The notes under the pieces are model-generated. The model saw only the letters and a list, made by a program, of their open reading frames with translations. It was not told the DNA's origin and ran no database searches. 21,532 bases of DNA from a virus. The DNA lies in IMG/VR virus record IMGVR_UViG_3300026118_000044, positions 1 to 21,532 of that record. The stretch is one strand, 5' to 3'. The translations under genes and the position numbers were made by a program. Each line of letters opens with the position of its first letter. Within the stretch, counting starts at the first letter, position 1. This document shows, piece by piece, positions 20,005 to 21,532 of the stretch.

Positions 20005-20212
20005 TCTCTGAAATCCCTGTTGCCATGAGGCCGATCAAATGTGCCGCGAACGTGCGTTCCCCCTCCGACCTCTGCAACGTACTCGCCTCCATCGAGGTGT
20101 TGATCGCCATCATCCGGCGCTGGCAGTAGAGGTAGAGCGATCGTCCATCCGGCGTGCGCGCGATGCGGTCGATCGCCTCGTGCAACAGCTTCTCGGAAAT
20201 CTCGCCGCTCAT
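19838..20212 (-). CDS. Bbp19-like small phage protein
   Basis: A 124-residue protein between portal and scaffold. Residues 20-62 (GRSLYLYCQRRMMAINTS, then EGERTFAAHLIGLM) follow the pattern of the Bbp19 family named from Bordetella phage BPP-1: Gly-Arg, a helix, an Asn/Ser turn, then EG-R and a second helix. The exact role of that family is not established, but it regularly sits between portal and capsid genes. The start is coupled to the portal stop by ATGA. The last 55 residues are Gly/Ser/Pro/Arg-rich, look disordered, and overlap the scaffold gene in another frame over 167 bases (19838-20004). In that overlap this frame has nearly all G/C third positions (codons such as GGC, GTC, GAC, ACC), so it looks like the ancestral coding frame there. 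The family call is moderately sure; the gene itself is likely real. Confidence 0.65.
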   Translation of the reverse strand: MSGEISEKLLHEAIDRIARTPDGRSLYLYCQRRMMAINTSMEASTLQRSEGERTFAAHLIGLMATGISESGGRTSSSSPGGDTEQPIVFAVPKPVAVGGPRGAGRRITEHTRVPGYDAPGSDDT

Positions 20213-21532
20213 GATACGGGCCCGGGCGTTGAGCCCTCATCGACGCCGCCGACATGCTTTGCACCGGCAAGCTGCGCCATCTGATCGACCGCCTTCTTGA
20301 CGTCCTCGATCGGGCGCATCGACAGCACGCCCGAGGTGCGCGACATCTCGATCCACTTCAGCATGGTCTTGCGGCCGTCGATATTCATCTTCCACTCTTC
20401 GGGGAACATGGCGCCGAGGATCTGCGCGGTTCGCGCGGCCTCCGCGAGTTCCTGCTGCTGGGCGGCGGCCTGCGCCGGGTTGCGCGGCAGGGTCGCCACC
20501 GCAGTTCCCTTGACCTCGACCGGCTCGATCGCCTTCGACTTCTCCAAGAGATATTTGTAGCGGATGAAAATCTGGCTGCAGTCACGCCAGAACGGCATGC
20601 CCGGCGTGCCGATGCGGCGTTGCGCGCGCGCCATCTCATCCAACCATTGCCCCAGCGTCGGCGGCGTGTCGCCGGTCTGCTCGGGCAGGTCGACATAGAA
20701 CAGCTTGCGCAGCTTCTTGACCTTCATCTCATAGGCGTAGTTCTCGGCATTGGCCGGCGGCGCCTGGTAGATATTCTTGATCGCATCCTCTTCGCCCGGC
20801 GAAATCGGGTAGGCCATGCCGGATTCAAAACCCTGCTCGACATTGGAGAACGATGAATTTGGGAATGTCACCGGCGGCCGCAGCGACAGTTCGGCATTCT
20901 CCTGCAGCATCATCTCGGCTTCGTCGATCTGGCGAAGCGAGGGCAGGCCCTGGATCAGCGGGCCAAGGCCGAACGGCGAATCCGGCGTCGGGTTGAATCG
21001 GCCGATCCATACCGGACAGCAGCCCTCGCCCTTGATCACGACGTCATGCACCATGTTGTTGCCGGTCTTGCCGACCATCACGACATGCTGCCAGCACTCG
21101 TCCGACTTGTCGTGCCAGAGCCGCCAGTAGCCCCACACCACCTGGGTGCGGCCCTTGGCCTCGTCAGTGATTTCCTTCTTCAGCTTGGCGCCGATCTTCT
21201 CCCAGATCGCCTCGCCGACCAGCTCGCGCACATAGCAGTTGCGGGTGTCGCGCACCACAAAGCGGTCGTCGATGTCGCCATAGGGGCCGAGGTTGATCTC
21301 GAGCTCGCGCAACGGAATCGCCGAGTTGACAATCGCGGACGACGGATGCGGGCGGTCGATCCACATTCCGACGGTGCCGATCGACAGGTCCGGATAGAAA
21401 CCCTTGGCGACCTCCGAATAAAGGTTCGAGGCCTTCATCGCGTTGAAGATCGCGGTGTCGCCTTCCTTCACCTTGTCCTTGACCTGGTCCCATATCCCGG
21501 GCGGCAGATCCATGCCGGGGCCGCGCTCGCAC
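20209..21532 (-). CDS. Portal (head-to-tail connector) protein, 5' end cut off
   Basis: Podovirus-type portal: the dodecameric ring at the capsid vertex through which DNA is packaged and ejected, and on which the tail is built. About 440 residues are present. The frame stays open to the window edge, upstream of an internal Met at 21513, so the true N-terminus lies outside; connectors of this family usually run 500-700 residues. Supporting signs are the run RFNPTPDSPFGLGPLIQGLP followed by a Gln/Glu-rich helix and RPPVTFP, the usual wing/stem arrangement of the phage head-tail connecting family. An Ala/Gln-rich helical segment (NPAQAAAQQQELAEAARTAQ) precedes the C-terminus. The stop overlaps the next start (ATGA at 20209-20212), implying translational coupling. 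First gene of the visible head module; the terminase genes would be expected further right. Family assignment rests on motif recognition and gene order. Confidence 0.85.
   Translation of the reverse strand, partial: CERGPGMDLPPGIWDQVKDKVKEGDTAIFNAMKASNLYSEVAKGFYPDLSIGTVGMWIDRPHPSSAIVNSAIPLRELEINLGPYGDIDDRFVVRDTRNCYVRELVGEAIWEKIGAKLKKEITDEAKGRTQVVWGYWRLWHDKSDECWQHVVMVGKTGNNMVHDVVIKGEGCCPVWIGRFNPTPDSPFGLGPLIQGLPSLRQIDEAEMMLQENAELSLRPPVTFPNSSFSNVEQGFESGMAYPISPGEEDAIKNIYQAPPANAENYAYEMKVKKLRKLFYVDLPEQTGDTPPTLGQWLDEMARAQRRIGTPGMPFWRDCSQIFIRYKYLLEKSKAIEPVEVKGTAVATLPRNPAQAAAQQQELAEAARTAQILGAMFPEEWKMNIDGRKTMLKWIEMSRTSGVLSMRPIEDVKKAVDQMAQLAGAKHVGGVDEGSTPGPVS

Overview
The window reads as the late (structural and lysis) half of a short-tailed, podovirus-type phage or prophage. 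Its genes lie almost entirely on the minus strand, packed with 1 to 13 base gaps or ATGA/TAATG-type overlaps. No tRNA, rRNA, CRISPR array, integrase, transposase or host housekeeping gene is visible, so free phage and prophage cannot be told apart here. High GC (about 80% in parts of the ejection-protein genes), GC-rich third codon positions and the style of the small proteins suggest an alphaproteobacterial host, perhaps of the Bradyrhizobium/Rhodopseudomonas type. The host is an inference.

Reading in the direction of transcription (right to left): (1) Head module, 21532-17019: portal (5' end outside the window), a Bbp19-like small protein, scaffold, major capsid protein, a Bbp16-like cement protein, and an unknown Pro/Lys/Ala-rich protein. 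It ends in a clear intrinsic terminator at 16967-16994. (2) Tail and ejection module, 16922-6373: tail tube A-like adaptor, tail tube B-like nozzle, and three internal virion proteins in T7 gp14-gp15-gp16 order. The middle one carries an embedded lambda-R-type lytic transglycosylase domain. (3) Receptor-binding module, 6329-2611: a beta-helix tailspike, a small beta-rich protein and a tail fibre. All three begin with a convincing Sec signal peptide, which is unexpected for virion parts. (4) A small plus-strand gene at 2485-2685 facing the fibre gene. (5) Membrane/lysis module, 2364-1: holin-like protein, lipoprotein, a small soluble protein, a single-TM protein, a tail-anchored coiled-coil protein, a 58-residue two-TM protein, and the start of a His-rich small protein cut by the window edge.

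The genes form one assembly line: capsid, then neck and tail tube, then ejection apparatus, then host recognition, then lysis. The 10-mer GGTACGTTGC (minus strand) occurs in the gaps just upstream of modules 2, 3 and 5, and is the best candidate for a shared late control element. The most unusual features are the run of signal-peptide tail proteins with even cysteine counts, that shared element, a 167-base dual-frame overlap between the Bbp19-like and scaffold genes, and a low-GC domain inserted into the gp15-like protein.
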